From Arthrobacter castelli DSM 16402 (GTDB lineage: Bacteria; Actinomycetota; Actinomycetes; Actinomycetales; Micrococcaceae), in assembly GCF_000430705.1 (NCBI RefSeq), contig NZ_AUMN01000017.1, positions 45,582 through 109,581 on the forward strand: a stretch of 64,000 nt of DNA, given 5' to 3'. The notes beneath the pieces were generated by a model, which searched no databases, had not been told where the DNA came from, and was given only the letters and a program-made list of their open reading frames with translations. Positions 48,024 through 56,746 of this stretch are shown here, in pieces. Every line of letters begins with the position of its first letter. The first letter of the stretch is position 1. The position numbers were made by a program, and so were the translations under genes.

Positions 48024-48980
48024 TCAGAAGAGAGACTCCTGAACCGGCGGGACCTCGGATTGGTGCCGGCCGAATTCAATCCATTTGCCCTTCAGTCGTC
48101 CCAAATCAACCAGGAAGGCGACGTCCGAATGGTCGATGCCGGCCCGGGCGAAACTTCCGTGCACCGCCTGTAGTTTCAGTCCGTGGGCGCCGGCAGCCGG
48201 ATCGTGGGGATATGCGACGGCGGTCCGGTTCTCGCATACGGCCGCGGTTCCGGCCGGCCGTGGCCACTGCTCATCCACCGTATGGGCGGCAGTCGGTGAC
48301 TCGCCGGCGCCCGGGATGCTGTATTCCCCTGGCCCGCCACCGCCGTCGAGCATCTGCCGCACCCGGGCTGCTTCGGCGGCATTGATGCTGTCCACTTCAT
48401 CGGCCGGCAAGGGATTGGCCAGCGCCGCGAATTTCGACACCGACCGGACAGCCTGCACGAGGCCGAGATGATCGGTGACAGCGTCTTCGAGATGGCGGAC
48501 GATCCGCCCGTCCTGCGCCCATGCCACGTAGCGTGCAGCGACGGCTCCCTGTTCGGCCAGCCGGCTGAACTTGCTCCGGTGAGAGGCTGTGCCCACCTTG
48601 CAGGTGCCATCGGCGAAAGTTGCAACGTACAGCCAATGCTGCTGGTCAACGTAGGCTCGCATCCCGGCAGGGGCGATCCCGCTGCGGTGGATGTCGTGCA
48701 GGTGGCGGAAGTCGTCACGGGCAAAGCAAGGTCCGCAGAAGAAGCCACGTTCGGCATGAGCGCGATCCGGACACTCGACGAGTTCGCGCTCTTGTGGACC
48801 GTGAACCCTGCTGTATCCCAGGCAATGCCGGATCGATGGAAGGGTCAGCACTATGAACCGCACGTCAGCGCCCGGCTGCAGCGACAGCCGCTGGTGAGCG
48901 CCCTCGGCGGTGGACAGTGCCAGCCCGGCCCCACACTCATCCCATGTGACACCGCGGACCAGGAACCGGCCGGCCTTCAT
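48024..48980 (-). CDS. DUF2797 domain protein
   Basis: A 318-residue protein. Residues 65-90 hold a cysteine/aspartate cluster (ERGFFCGPCFARDDFRHLHD) and the middle has YVATFADGTCKVGTASHRSK and LAEQGAVAARYVAWA, typical of DUF2797, whose fold resembles the GIY-YIG nuclease. Function unknown; it is widespread in Micrococcales and Streptomyces. The ATG at MKAGRFLV has GAGGAG placed 6-7 bases before it; an upstream frame extension has none. Confidence 0.82.
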   Translation of the reverse strand: MKAGRFLVRGVTWDECGAGLALSTAEGAHQRLSLQPGADVRFIVLTLPSIRHCLGYSRVHGPQERELVECPDRAHAERGFFCGPCFARDDFRHLHDIHRSGIAPAGMRAYVDQQHWLYVATFADGTCKVGTASHRSKFSRLAEQGAVAARYVAWAQDGRIVRHLEDAVTDHLGLVQAVRSVSKFAALANPLPADEVDSINAAEAARVRQMLDGGGGPGEYSIPGAGESPTAAHTVDEQWPRPAGTAAVCENRTAVAYPHDPAAGAHGLKLQAVHGSFARAGIDHSDVAFLVDLGRLKGKWIEFGRHQSEVPPVQESLF

Positions 48981-49111
48981 CTCGGTCTCCTCTGAGCATC
49001 GGAACATCGATTGCACGGCAGTAGCGGTTTAACGAAGAATCGCCGGCAACACTTCAAGGTTACCGGCGGTTCCGTGGTCCTCCGGCATAGACGAGCCGGA
49101 GTGTGCCGTTT

Positions 49112-49678
49112 TTAGACCGTTTGTTTGGAGTGCCGGCCTTCCGCAACTTCCTCCACGAGTTTCGAGCAGAACGCAGGAAGGTCCTTCGGGCTGCGGCTGC
49201 TCACCAGGCCGGCGTCGACGACGACCTCTTCATCCACCCAGGTTGCGCCTGCGTTCTTCAGATCGGTCGCCACTGAGTGGTATGAGGTCAGCTTGCGACC
49301 GTCAACAACTCCGGCCTCGATCATGATCCAAGGCCCGTGGCAGATAACCGCTACAGGCTTCTGGCTGGAGAAGAACGAGCGGGTGAATTCCTGTGAGTCT
49401 TTGTCCGTGCGGAGCTGGTCCGCGTTGAAGACACCACCCGGAAGCACCAAGGCATCGTAGTCGTCTGCCTTGGCATCGGACGCGCTCACATCGACGTGGA
49501 ACTCATCCCCCGGGTCGGCGTGGTGGAAACCCTTGATGCTGCCGTCCTTCGGGGAGACAAGTACGGGTTCTCCGCCTGCCTGCTTCACGGCGTCCCACGG
49601 GTCAGTCAGTTCGACCTGCTCCACACCATCGGTCATCAAGAATGCGACCTTCTTACCTGAAATATCCTTGCCAGACAT
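49112..49678 (-). CDS. PfpI/DJ-1 family protein
   Basis: A 188-residue protein of the DJ-1/PfpI superfamily, whose members act as deglycases, proteases or chaperones in stress. It shows KVAFLMTDGVEQVELTDPWD at the start, the nucleophile C113 in KPVAVICHGPWIMIEAGVV, and the dyad partner H114. The closing segment LTSYHSVATDLKNAGATWVD also matches the family. It is monocistronic with a 32-bp upstream A/G-rich leader. The exact activity is unknown. Confidence 0.92.
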   Translation of the reverse strand: MSGKDISGKKVAFLMTDGVEQVELTDPWDAVKQAGGEPVLVSPKDGSIKGFHHADPGDEFHVDVSASDAKADDYDALVLPGGVFNADQLRTDKDSQEFTRSFFSSQKPVAVICHGPWIMIEAGVVDGRKLTSYHSVATDLKNAGATWVDEEVVVDAGLVSSRSPKDLPAFCSKLVEEVAEGRHSKQTV

Positions 49679-49810
49679 GCTTCCTCCTTGTCTTGGGGCG
49701 GTCTTAGAGCCGTTTTAGAGCGTGGATGTCAGAGGATGAACCCTCACGTGCCATCCTAGGAAGACCCACGATACTAAGCAAGCTGAGTGCTGGAGTGCAG
49801 ACAGCGGCCG

Positions 49811-50317
49811 TCACTTACGCTGGTCGCTCCCCTGCCGGCCCGCACCCTCGGACCAGGGCATCGCTGCGCCGTGTCGATAGGCGCGGAGCAGCGTCACAAC
49901 CGCTTCGCCTGCAAGCCCGATACCAACGCTGAAAGTCATCGGTCTCGCGCCATCATGCATCCCCAAATGATGCGCAACCCACCCCAGGCAGGCCCCGGCA
50001 ACCAACGAACCGACCATCCATGCCAAGGTCCTCCACCGGTAGAGCTGAAAAAGCCTCCCCTGCCGGTGCTCGAAGACAGTTGTGGTCGATCGAATGGCGC
50101 CAAACAGCACCGACACGACCGAGAGGCCCACGATCCAACCCAGATCGACGGCCGTCAGATTGGCATCCGCCATGTCCCGCACGCCCAGGAACAGCAGGAT
50201 GGCAGGCGAGGCGACGACATCCTTCAGATCCACCGGCTCGCCAGTCATCCGGCGCACCAGCACAACAACGATTACCCCCGCCACAAGGAACGGTCCGGCT
50301 TGATTTAGCATGTTCAC
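49811..50317 (-). CDS. integral membrane protein, DUF1453/CcdC-like
   Basis: A 168-residue protein with four or five membrane helices (for example FLVAGVIVVVLVRRMTGE, GWIVGLSVVSVLFGAIRSTT, LAWMVGSLVAGACLGWVA) and the segment TTVFEHRQGRLFQLYRWRTL, which resembles the DUF1453 family. The start codon (GTG, or ATG two codons later) lies inside one of two operator-like palindromes, so translation or transcription is probably blocked by the TetR protein encoded divergently. Family assignment is tentative. Confidence 0.7.
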   Translation of the reverse strand: MNMLNQAGPFLVAGVIVVVLVRRMTGEPVDLKDVVASPAILLFLGVRDMADANLTAVDLGWIVGLSVVSVLFGAIRSTTTVFEHRQGRLFQLYRWRTLAWMVGSLVAGACLGWVAHHLGMHDGARPMTFSVGIGLAGEAVVTLLRAYRHGAAMPWSEGAGRQGSDQRK

Positions 50318-50346
50318 GCTAAATAATATAGCACAGTGATGCTATA
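50303..50346. promoter_or_regulatory. two TetR-type operator copies (TAGC-N8-GCTA)
   Basis: Site 1 (50303-50324) is ATTTAGC-N8-GCTAAAT and site 2 (50327-50346) is TATAGC-N8-GCTATA. Both are palindromes with the same TAGC-N8-GCTA core and their centres are 23 bp apart. They fill the whole 37-bp gap between the divergent membrane protein and TetR genes, and site 1 covers the membrane protein start codon. Confidence 0.75.
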
Positions 50347-50354
50347 AAAGTACT

Positions 50355-51014
50355 ATGCCGAAAGTAGTGGACTTTGACGAACGCCGCGAGGAGATCGCGG
50401 ACGCCCTCTTCAACGTTGTTCGCAGAGGTGGCTTCGACGAGGTGTCCCTCCGGAGCGTGGCAGCGGAGGCCGCGCTCACGATCGGCTCCGTGCGCCATTT
50501 CCTGGGCACCAGGGACGAGCTCATCGGATTTGCGTTCGACACCATGGCCGAACGCGTCCAGGGACGGGTCCTTGAGCGCACGAAAGAACTGCAATCGGCG
50601 CTCGATGAAGATATCCTCTCCGGTGATGAGCGTATAGCTGCTCTCGTTGAGCTGTTCTGCGAACTGTTGCCGCTGGATGAAGAGCGAAAAGCTGAAGCAA
50701 TCGTCTGGGTCGAGTTCGAAGCAGCCGCCCGGACGAACCACAGCCTGGCCGAACGCTCAAGCAATATCAGCGCCGGCACAACACGCTTGGTCAAGTCGGT
50801 CCTTGCCGCCGCGATGCGCAGTGGCGCATTCGATAAATCGCTCAGCGTCGACGTCGAAACGGCCCGGCTGGCGGCGCTGGTGGACGGTCTGACGCTCAGG
50901 GCTGTCCTGCATCCGGGAAGTATTGATCCGGACACGGCACGCGCCGTGCTGGGAACTCATCTGACGAGTCTGCGTCCGCGCCGCTGCCGTCCTTTGGACC
51001 ACAGCCATTCGTAG
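50355..51014 (+). CDS. TetR-family transcriptional regulator
   Basis: A 219-residue regulator. The N-terminal helix-turn-helix reads RREEIADALFNVVRRGGFDE, then VSLRSVAAEAALTIGSVRHF, and the C-terminal ligand domain follows. The ATG is only eight bases from the edge of the second operator and lacks a Shine-Dalgarno, so the mRNA is probably leaderless. It should repress itself and the divergent membrane protein gene. The ligand is unknown. Confidence 0.92.
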   Translation: MPKVVDFDERREEIADALFNVVRRGGFDEVSLRSVAAEAALTIGSVRHFLGTRDELIGFAFDTMAERVQGRVLERTKELQSALDEDILSGDERIAALVELFCELLPLDEERKAEAIVWVEFEAAARTNHSLAERSSNISAGTTRLVKSVLAAAMRSGAFDKSLSVDVETARLAALVDGLTLRAVLHPGSIDPDTARAVLGTHLTSLRPRRCRPLDHSHS

Positions 51015-51023
51015 TTGTATTGG

Positions 51024-51097
51024 TAGCGGTGGCGGGGCTCGATCCCGCGACCTCACGATTATGAGTCGTGCGCTCTAACCAACTGAGCTACACCGCC
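51024..51097 (-). tRNA. tRNA-Met (CAT anticodon)
   Basis: A 74-nt cloverleaf on the minus strand. The acceptor arm is GGCGGTG with CACCGCT and discriminator A. The anticodon arm is CACGA-CTCATAA-TCGTG, giving CAT. A 3' CCA appears to be encoded next (51021-51023). The GGCGG acceptor start and ordinary first base pair fit elongator tRNA-Met; a lysidine-modified tRNA-Ile2 cannot be fully excluded. Confidence 0.92.
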
Positions 51098-51155
51098 ATG
51101 AATGGAAAGCCCGCGCAGACCGGTCACAAACCGTCTGGACGCGGGCCCCATCAAG

Positions 51156-51227
51156 AGCCCCGACCGGGAATCGATCCCGGGACCTCCATCTTACCAAGAT
51201 GGCGCTCTACCGCTGAGCTATCGGGGC
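51156..51227 (-). tRNA. tRNA-Thr (GGT anticodon)
   Basis: A 72-nt cloverleaf on the minus strand. The acceptor arm is GCCCCGA with TCGGGGC and discriminator T. The anticodon arm is CCATC-TTGGTAA-GATGG, giving GGT. No 3' CCA is encoded. It lies 58 bp from the tRNA-Met gene in the same orientation, so they may be co-transcribed. Confidence 0.95.
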
Positions 51228-51317
51228 AACGAGGAAAAACTTTACCAGCTAATCCCCAGAGAAACGAAATCGACCGATCCGCGCATTGACGCGGATCACG
51301 GCCCGATTTCGAAGTGT

Positions 51318-53213
51318 TTAGTACTTCTTTCCGTGGCGGGGTTTACGGTCCCCTTTGCCGGCCGTAGCGAACTGCCCGGAACCGCCGTCTTCGTGCTTCT
51401 TCCGGAACGGACGCTCGCCGTCGTGCTTGTTGAAGTCCTTCTTGAAGCCGGAGCCGTGGTTCCTGGAGAAGTCGCCGTCGTGGTTCTTCTTGAAGTCCTT
51501 CTTGGGACGACGTCCCTTGTCGAGCTCCAGGTTGATCAGCTCGCCGCCGATACGGGTCTTGGACAGCGAGCGCCACTGGTCCTTGGACAGGTCGGCTGGA
51601 AGCTCCACCAGGCTGTGGTCGGACCGGATGTCGATCCCGCCGATCTGTCCGGCGGTCAGCCCGCCTTCATTGGCGATGGCGCCGACGATGGAGCCGGGCA
51701 TCACCCGCTGGCGGCGTCCGACGGCGATGCGGTACGTGGCGTTGCCTTCGGTCACCGTCCGGGTCGGGCCGCGTGAGCCGAAGCCGTCCTTGGAACGATC
51801 CTTCTTCTGGTGGTCAGGAGCCTTCGGCAGTTCCTTCACCAGCAGCGGCTGGTCGCCCTGGGTCATGAACGCAAGCGCGGCGGCAATCTCCGCGGCGGGC
51901 ACGTCATGCTCGTCCTCGTAGCTGGAGATCAGGTCCCGGAAGACGCTGATGTCCTCGGTGGCCAGGGTCTCGGTGATGCGCTCGGCGAATTTACCCAGGC
52001 GCAGCTCGTTGACCTTGTCTGCGCTGGGCAGGTGCATCTGCTCGACCGGCTGGCGCGTGGCCTTCTCGATGGCGCGCAGCAGGTACTTCTCCCGCGGCGT
52101 CATGAACAGGATTGCGTCGCCATCGCGGCCGGCACGACCGGTGCGGCCGATGCGGTGCACGTAGGACTCGGTGTCATGGGGAATGTCGTAGTTGACGACC
52201 AGCGAGATGCGCTCCACATCGAGGCCACGTGCGGCGACGTCGGTGGCGACCAGAATGTCGATCTTGCCGTTGCGGAGGGCTTCAATGGTTTTTTCGCGCT
52301 GCTGCTGGGGAACGTCACCGTTGATCGCCGCTGCACGGTGACCGCGGGACTTGAGCTTGTCGGCCAGGTCCTCGGTGGCGACCTTGGTGCGCACGAAGGT
52401 CAGCACGCCGCCGTATTCCTCCACCTCAAGGATGCGGGTCAGGGCATCGAGCTTGTGCGGGCCCATCACCTGCAGGTAGCGCTGCCGGGTGTTGGCCGCC
52501 GTCGTCGTCTTGGCCTTGACCGTGATTTCAGCCGGGTTGTTCAGGTACTTCTTGGAGATGCGGCGGATCTGCGACGGCATCGTGGCCGAGAACAGGGCGA
52601 CCTGCTTCTCGTCGGGGGTGCTGGACAGGATCTGCTCGACGTCCTCGGCGAAGCCCATGCGCAGCATTTCGTCGGCCTCATCGAGGACCAGGTACTGCAG
52701 CTCGGACAGGTCGAGCGAGCCCTTGTTGATGTGGTCGATCACGCGGCCCGGGGTGCCAACGACCACTTGCGCGCCTCGGCGCAGTCCGGCCAGCTGGGGC
52801 CCGTACGCGGAGCCGCCGTAGACCGGCAGCACGCTGAAGTCTTCCAGATGGGACGCGTAGGAGGAGAAGGCCTCGGAGACCTGCAGTGCCAGTTCGCGGG
52901 TGGGCGCGAGGACCAGGATCTGCGTGGCCTTCGACGGCGGCAGGTCGGCCATCTGCGACAGCGCGGGGATGGCGAAGGCCGCGGTCTTGCCGGTACCGGT
53001 CTGGGCGAGGCCGACGACGTCGCGCCCCTCGAGCAGGGTCGGGATAGTGGCGGCCTGGATGGGGGAAGGCTTCTCGTAGCCGAGGTCCGTTACGGCTGCG
53101 AGGACACGACCGTCGATCCCCAGGTCGGAGAACATGACCTCGTGATCTTCACTGTTGGCCTCATTGTTGACCGGCTCTGCTGCGGGCTCGACGTCGTTGT
53201 AATTGCTGGACAA
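51318..53213 (-). CDS. DEAD-box RNA helicase (DeaD/CsdA type)
   Basis: ATP-dependent RNA helicase of about 631 residues, active in ribosome assembly and mRNA decay, often cold-induced. Motifs: AQTGTGKTAAF (Walker A), LVLDEADEMLRMGF (DEAD box), FSATMPSQ (motif III), HRIGRTGRAGRDG (motif VI). A DbpA-like RNA-binding domain lies near residues 470-550 (ATYRIAVGRRQRVMPGSIVG), followed by a Lys/Arg/Gly/Asp-rich tail. The TTG start is preferred because GAGG lies 6-7 bases before it; an ATG four codons earlier is the alternative. A structured leader of about 250 nt precedes it. Confidence 0.93.
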   Translation of the reverse strand: MSSNYNDVEPAAEPVNNEANSEDHEVMFSDLGIDGRVLAAVTDLGYEKPSPIQAATIPTLLEGRDVVGLAQTGTGKTAAFAIPALSQMADLPPSKATQILVLAPTRELALQVSEAFSSYASHLEDFSVLPVYGGSAYGPQLAGLRRGAQVVVGTPGRVIDHINKGSLDLSELQYLVLDEADEMLRMGFAEDVEQILSSTPDEKQVALFSATMPSQIRRISKKYLNNPAEITVKAKTTTAANTRQRYLQVMGPHKLDALTRILEVEEYGGVLTFVRTKVATEDLADKLKSRGHRAAAINGDVPQQQREKTIEALRNGKIDILVATDVAARGLDVERISLVVNYDIPHDTESYVHRIGRTGRAGRDGDAILFMTPREKYLLRAIEKATRQPVEQMHLPSADKVNELRLGKFAERITETLATEDISVFRDLISSYEDEHDVPAAEIAAALAFMTQGDQPLLVKELPKAPDHQKKDRSKDGFGSRGPTRTVTEGNATYRIAVGRRQRVMPGSIVGAIANEGGLTAGQIGGIDIRSDHSLVELPADLSKDQWRSLSKTRIGGELINLELDKGRRPKKDFKKNHDGDFSRNHGSGFKKDFNKHDGERPFRKKHEDGGSGQFATAGKGDRKPRHGKKY

Positions 53214-53308
53214 GATATACCTCATTCATATGGGTAGGCGGATACGCGGCATGGATTGCCGCAGTACGTAGAAACCCGGCGCTGTTTCAATCCCATGGCA
53301 GGGCCTCG

Positions 53309-53349
53309 CGTCACACTTTGGGCTGCACTCTCTGCAGGCACGTGTGACG
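53309..53349 (-). promoter_or_regulatory. structured 5' leader of the DEAD-box helicase gene
   Basis: Nested inverted repeats: outer CGTCACAC with GTGTGACG and inner CTGCA with TGCAG, about 100 nt upstream of the helicase start. They should form one long interrupted hairpin in the 5' leader, a place where cold-shock helicase mRNAs often carry regulatory structure. Confidence 0.5.
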
Positions 53350-53473
53350 TTTTGTCAGCCGGCGCTCCCATATGAAAATGCCCGTCTTGGCGGGCCCCAA
53401 CACAACGAATCTGTCATCACGACGAATAATGTGGACAGAGTAAAAAGGGAATACCGGTGTGGGGGATGTGTCC

Positions 53474-53502
53474 ACTATACCTTACGGGCTTGCGGCGCTG
53501 AA
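53474..53502 (-). promoter_or_regulatory. candidate promoter of the DEAD-box helicase gene
   Basis: Minus strand: TTCAGC, a 17-bp spacer and TATAGT, giving a leader of about 250 nt to the helicase start. The -10 matches the consensus at 5 of 6 positions. Confidence 0.45.
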
Positions 53503-53576
53503 ATGCTGGTGGGGCGGAACGGAGCGTGAGGTTGGGCACAGGCTGCCCGACGACGGGGCGGTCATGTCGATGTGGG

Positions 53577-53700
53577 TCCCGCCGGGGCATGTCGGCTGGG
53601 TCCCGCCGGGCCATGTTCGGCCGCGTCCCGCCGGGCCATGTTCGGCCGCGTCCCGCCGGGCCATGTTCGGCCGCGTCCCGCCGGGCCATGTTCGGCCGAG
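53577..53700. repeat. five tandem copies of a 25-bp repeat
   Basis: The unit TCCCGCCGGGCCATGTTCGG, continued by CCGCG, starts at 53577 (degenerate), 53601, 53626, 53651 and 53676; the inner copies are identical. 25 is not a multiple of 3, so it is not a protein repeat. Each unit contains the palindromic core CCGCCGGGCC. The roughly 600-bp gap between the helicase and MOSC genes holds only this array, the helicase promoter and the leader. Confidence 0.9.
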
Positions 53701-53810
53701 GAGTATGAAATCGCGAATTCGGCCGGTTTGTCCGCTGCGGACCGCTGTTCTCCTCCCCGCCCGAACGGCGACCAGCCCACCGCCGCGCCACAATCAACCG
53801 CGCGCCGACT

Positions 53811-54500
53811 CTACCGTGACTCAACTCCACGGACGGCGGCACGGCCGGCAACACGGCGCAGCGCCTTGTCCACGTAAGAACGCAGCGAAGCCGCCATGGT
53901 GAACTCGCCCGCCGCATCGGCATCGATCAACGACTGCGCATCCGCCGGATCCGAGCCGGCGAACCAGCGGCCCACGGTGATCCCGTGCTCGGGGCGATGG
54001 ATCACTTCAATGTCGTCCCCGGCTTCCAGGGCACCGGTGGCCACCACCCTGAGATAGGCACCCACCAGCGCCTCTTCGGTAAACCGCTTCACCCACCGCG
54101 CCTCGCCCGTGTGGGTGGCGAAGTTGGCGCAGGGTATGCGCGGCATCGTCACCTCCACTTCGACGCCTTGCCCGATGCGCCATCGTTCGCCAATGACAGC
54201 ACCGGTGGTTTCGACGCCCCGGGTCCTCAGGTTCTCCCCGAAATACCCTGGCGGCACTCCCCGGCCAAGCTTCGCTTCCCAGTGGGCAGCCTCTTCTGCG
54301 GAATATGCGTAGAGCGCCTTGTCCTCGCCGCCATGGTGCTTCCGATCCGCCTGTACGTCCCCATAGAGACCCAACTTGTGCACCTTGACCGGACCTTCTG
54401 CGGGCCGCTTGTCGATGGCGGTGACGCCGGGTGCGCCCGAGACGGGCTGGAGCTGGTGGACGCGGCAAATCGTAACCAGACGAGGAGCGGAATCGGGCAT
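53811..54500 (-). CDS. MOSC domain protein
   Basis: A 229-residue MOSC-domain protein related to YiiM. Members handle molybdenum-cofactor sulfur or reduce N-hydroxylated compounds. The signature GLYGDVQADRKHHGGEDKAL is intact, followed by GYFGENLRTRGVETTGAVIG and MPRIPCANFATHTG with the conserved cysteine. The ATG at MPDSAPRLV is chosen because the upstream residues do not match the family. It is monocistronic. Confidence 0.9.
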   Translation of the reverse strand: MPDSAPRLVTICRVHQLQPVSGAPGVTAIDKRPAEGPVKVHKLGLYGDVQADRKHHGGEDKALYAYSAEEAAHWEAKLGRGVPPGYFGENLRTRGVETTGAVIGERWRIGQGVEVEVTMPRIPCANFATHTGEARWVKRFTEEALVGAYLRVVATGALEAGDDIEVIHRPEHGITVGRWFAGSDPADAQSLIDADAAGEFTMAASLRSYVDKALRRVAGRAAVRGVESR

Positions 54501-54679
54501 TTCCCTATTCTTACACCGGTCGACGACCCGTGCCCCATCGATATCGCGCATAACGGGAACGGGCAAGGTCGGGAGACCGGGGAATTTGCGGTCCAGAACG
54601 CTTGAAACATTCCATCGCCGGGAGCATGCTGAAGTTATCGTTGCCCGGATGCGACGGTGCGGTCGGTGGAGGGGTCACG

Positions 54680-55804
54680 ATGAGCGACGACGTAGTGATT
54701 ATTGGCGCCGGCGCTTCCGGCATGACTTGCGCCGCAATGTTGCAACGCCATGGACTCAGTTCGACGATTCTGGAGCGGTCGGATTCCGTGGCTTCGGCAT
54801 GGCGCACCCGTCCTGATAACCTCCGGCTCACTGGCGGACGGCGCACATCGACGCTGTCTTGGTCAAAATTTCCGCACACGGCCGGCATCTTCCCCACCCG
54901 GAGCGAGCTCATCGAATATCTCGAGCACTATGCCGCATCCAAACACCTGACGATACGGACCGGCGTACTGGCCCACAGAATCGAACGCGACGACGACCAA
55001 TGGCGTATCGACACGACCACCGGACCGGTGTCCGCCAGGTACGTGATTGTTGCAACAGGTGTGTTCGCTGTCCCCCACGTCCCGGATTGGCCCGGCGCCG
55101 ATCTGGCTGCCTCCCGAATGATTCACTCGTCCGGCTATCGCAATCCCGCGCCGTTTGCCGGTCGGGATGTCCTGATCATCGGTGCCGGAACGACGGCGAT
55201 GGAGATTGCCGGGGAGCTCGAGGCGGCAGGGGCCAGAAGCGTTCAGATGGCAGTGCGAACGCCTCCGAACATTGTCCCCCGCATTATCGGAGCCCTGCCC
55301 GGGGTGAAACTGTTGCTGCGGCTCCCGGCTCGTATTGGAGACGCACAGATGCGCGTGATCCGGCGGATCAGCATCGGAGACCTGACGGAGTTTGGGCTGC
55401 CGGTTCCTCCTGACGGGCCCTTCAGCCTGTTGAAGCAACGGCACACGGACCCCGGGATCATTGACACTGCGACGCTCCGCGGCATTCGGTCCAGGCGAAT
55501 AGTCATAGTTCCGACTGTTGAGCGGCTGGACGAGGCCGGCGCTTACCTCATTGACGGCTCGTACATTCAAGTGGACAACATTATTGCCGCCACCGGATTC
55601 CGGCCGGGACTCGAGCCGCTGGTCGGCCATTTAGGCATCCTGGATCGGCGCGGAGTCCCTTCGCCCGATGCGCTCCGGCAGTACCCGGGGCTGCATTTCA
55701 CCGGGTTTGAGAGCGTTCCCGGCCAGCTCGCATTCTGCGCTGATTCCGCCGGCCGGATCACGAAGGCCATTACGGCTGACCTCAAAAGGAGCCATGCCGC
55801 GTGA
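54680..55804 (+). CDS. FAD-dependent oxidoreductase (flavin monooxygenase-like)
   Basis: A 374-residue flavoprotein with two Rossmann motifs. The N-terminal FAD site is VVIIGAGASGMTCAAMLQR; the NADPH site is DVLIIGAGTTAMEIAGELEA near residue 170. The ATG-trip-like segment VIVATGVFAVPHVPDWPG between them is typical of the YUC/CzcO-type monooxygenases. The substrate is unknown. The start has GGTGGAGGGG about 6 bases before the ATG; the frame is open 26 codons further upstream without a site. It converges with the SDR gene. Confidence 0.88.
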   Translation: MSDDVVIIGAGASGMTCAAMLQRHGLSSTILERSDSVASAWRTRPDNLRLTGGRRTSTLSWSKFPHTAGIFPTRSELIEYLEHYAASKHLTIRTGVLAHRIERDDDQWRIDTTTGPVSARYVIVATGVFAVPHVPDWPGADLAASRMIHSSGYRNPAPFAGRDVLIIGAGTTAMEIAGELEAAGARSVQMAVRTPPNIVPRIIGALPGVKLLLRLPARIGDAQMRVIRRISIGDLTEFGLPVPPDGPFSLLKQRHTDPGIIDTATLRGIRSRRIVIVPTVERLDEAGAYLIDGSYIQVDNIIAATGFRPGLEPLVGHLGILDRRGVPSPDALRQYPGLHFTGFESVPGQLAFCADSAGRITKAITADLKRSHAA

Positions 55805-55849
55805 GTGCGCCGCTGAACGCGGTTTCCACGACTGCCTGGCCGGCACGGA

Positions 55850-56620
55850 CTAAACCGAGAAACCACCGTCGCTCTTGATCAACTGCCCGGAGATCCACTT
55901 TCCCTCCGGTGACAGCAGGAAACCGACCAGAGCCGCCGTATCGACCGGGGTTCCGAGCCGGCCGGTCGGCTGGTGCTGCGTGAGTTGGTCGCGGAGTTCG
56001 TCGTCCATCCACCCGGTGTCGTTGGGGCCTGGATTGACCGCGTTGGACGAGATACCCAGATGGCCAAGTTCCCTCGCCGCCGCGATGACGATCCGGTCCA
56101 ACGCGCCCTTGCTGGAGCCGTAGGGCAGATTATGGGCCGTGTGATCGCTGGTCAGCGCGACGATACGGCCATCCTCGCCCGGCAACTGCCGGGCAAATTC
56201 CGCGATGAGCTGCCAGCTCGCCCTGACGTTGACCGCGAAATGGCGGTCGAAGCTTTCCAACGTGGTGTCCAGGATGCCGGAGTCAACGCTTTCACAATGC
56301 GACAGCACGATCGCGTCGAAGCGCCCGATCCCGGCGTGAACCGCCTCGACCAGCCGTGGCACCGCGTCGGTCTGTTCAAAATCCGCCTGAACCGAAAACA
56401 TACCGGCGCCGGTGGCTTCCAGTTCCGACGCCAGCGCGGCAGTTTCGGGGATCCCTGCCGGTCCGGAGCCTGGCGCGCCACCCAAGTGCACGCGTTCGTC
56501 GTATCCGGACCAGTACGTCAGCGCGAGGTCCCAGCCTTCGGCGGCCAATTTACGGGCGATGCCGGCACCGATGCCGGCGGCACGTCCGACGCCGGTGATC
56601 AGCGCTATGGGTCTGGTCAT
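55850..56620 (-). CDS. short-chain dehydrogenase/reductase
   Basis: A 256-residue SDR oxidoreductase. The nucleotide site is IALITGVGRAAGIGAGIA, the catalytic serine region is ALTSDHTA, and the YxxxK motif is YGSSK. NAVNPGPNDTGWMDDEL and FLLSPEGKWISGQLIKSDGG complete the fold. The start is fixed by CAGGAGG 5 bases before the ATG; the same frame stays open far upstream only because of GC bias. It is divergent from the amidohydrolase gene, 126 bp away. The substrate is unknown. Confidence 0.92.
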   Translation of the reverse strand: MTRPIALITGVGRAAGIGAGIARKLAAEGWDLALTYWSGYDERVHLGGAPGSGPAGIPETAALASELEATGAGMFSVQADFEQTDAVPRLVEAVHAGIGRFDAIVLSHCESVDSGILDTTLESFDRHFAVNVRASWQLIAEFARQLPGEDGRIVALTSDHTAHNLPYGSSKGALDRIVIAAARELGHLGISSNAVNPGPNDTGWMDDELRDQLTQHQPTGRLGTPVDTAALVGFLLSPEGKWISGQLIKSDGGFSV

Positions 56621-56746
56621 GGAGCCTCCTGCTGTCGGCCGTCCCGCGGCGAAATATGGTGCCCCAACCATACCGGCACGGAGACCTCGGTCACACGGGG
56701 TATGTTGGACTCGAACCTGAACCCCATCCGCGAAAGGCACATTCCC

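Noticed and set aside
51024..51227. tRNA-Met/tRNA-Thr as an integration site of a genomic island
   Set aside because: No integrase, no repeated tRNA 3' end and no foreign gene block next to the tRNAs.
53577..53700. Possible CRISPR array
   Set aside because: The 25-bp units are directly adjacent with no spacers, and no cas gene is present.
55973..56746. Upstream extension of the amidohydrolase frame
   Set aside because: It is antisense to the SDR gene; the amidohydrolase fold starts at the ATG at 56747.
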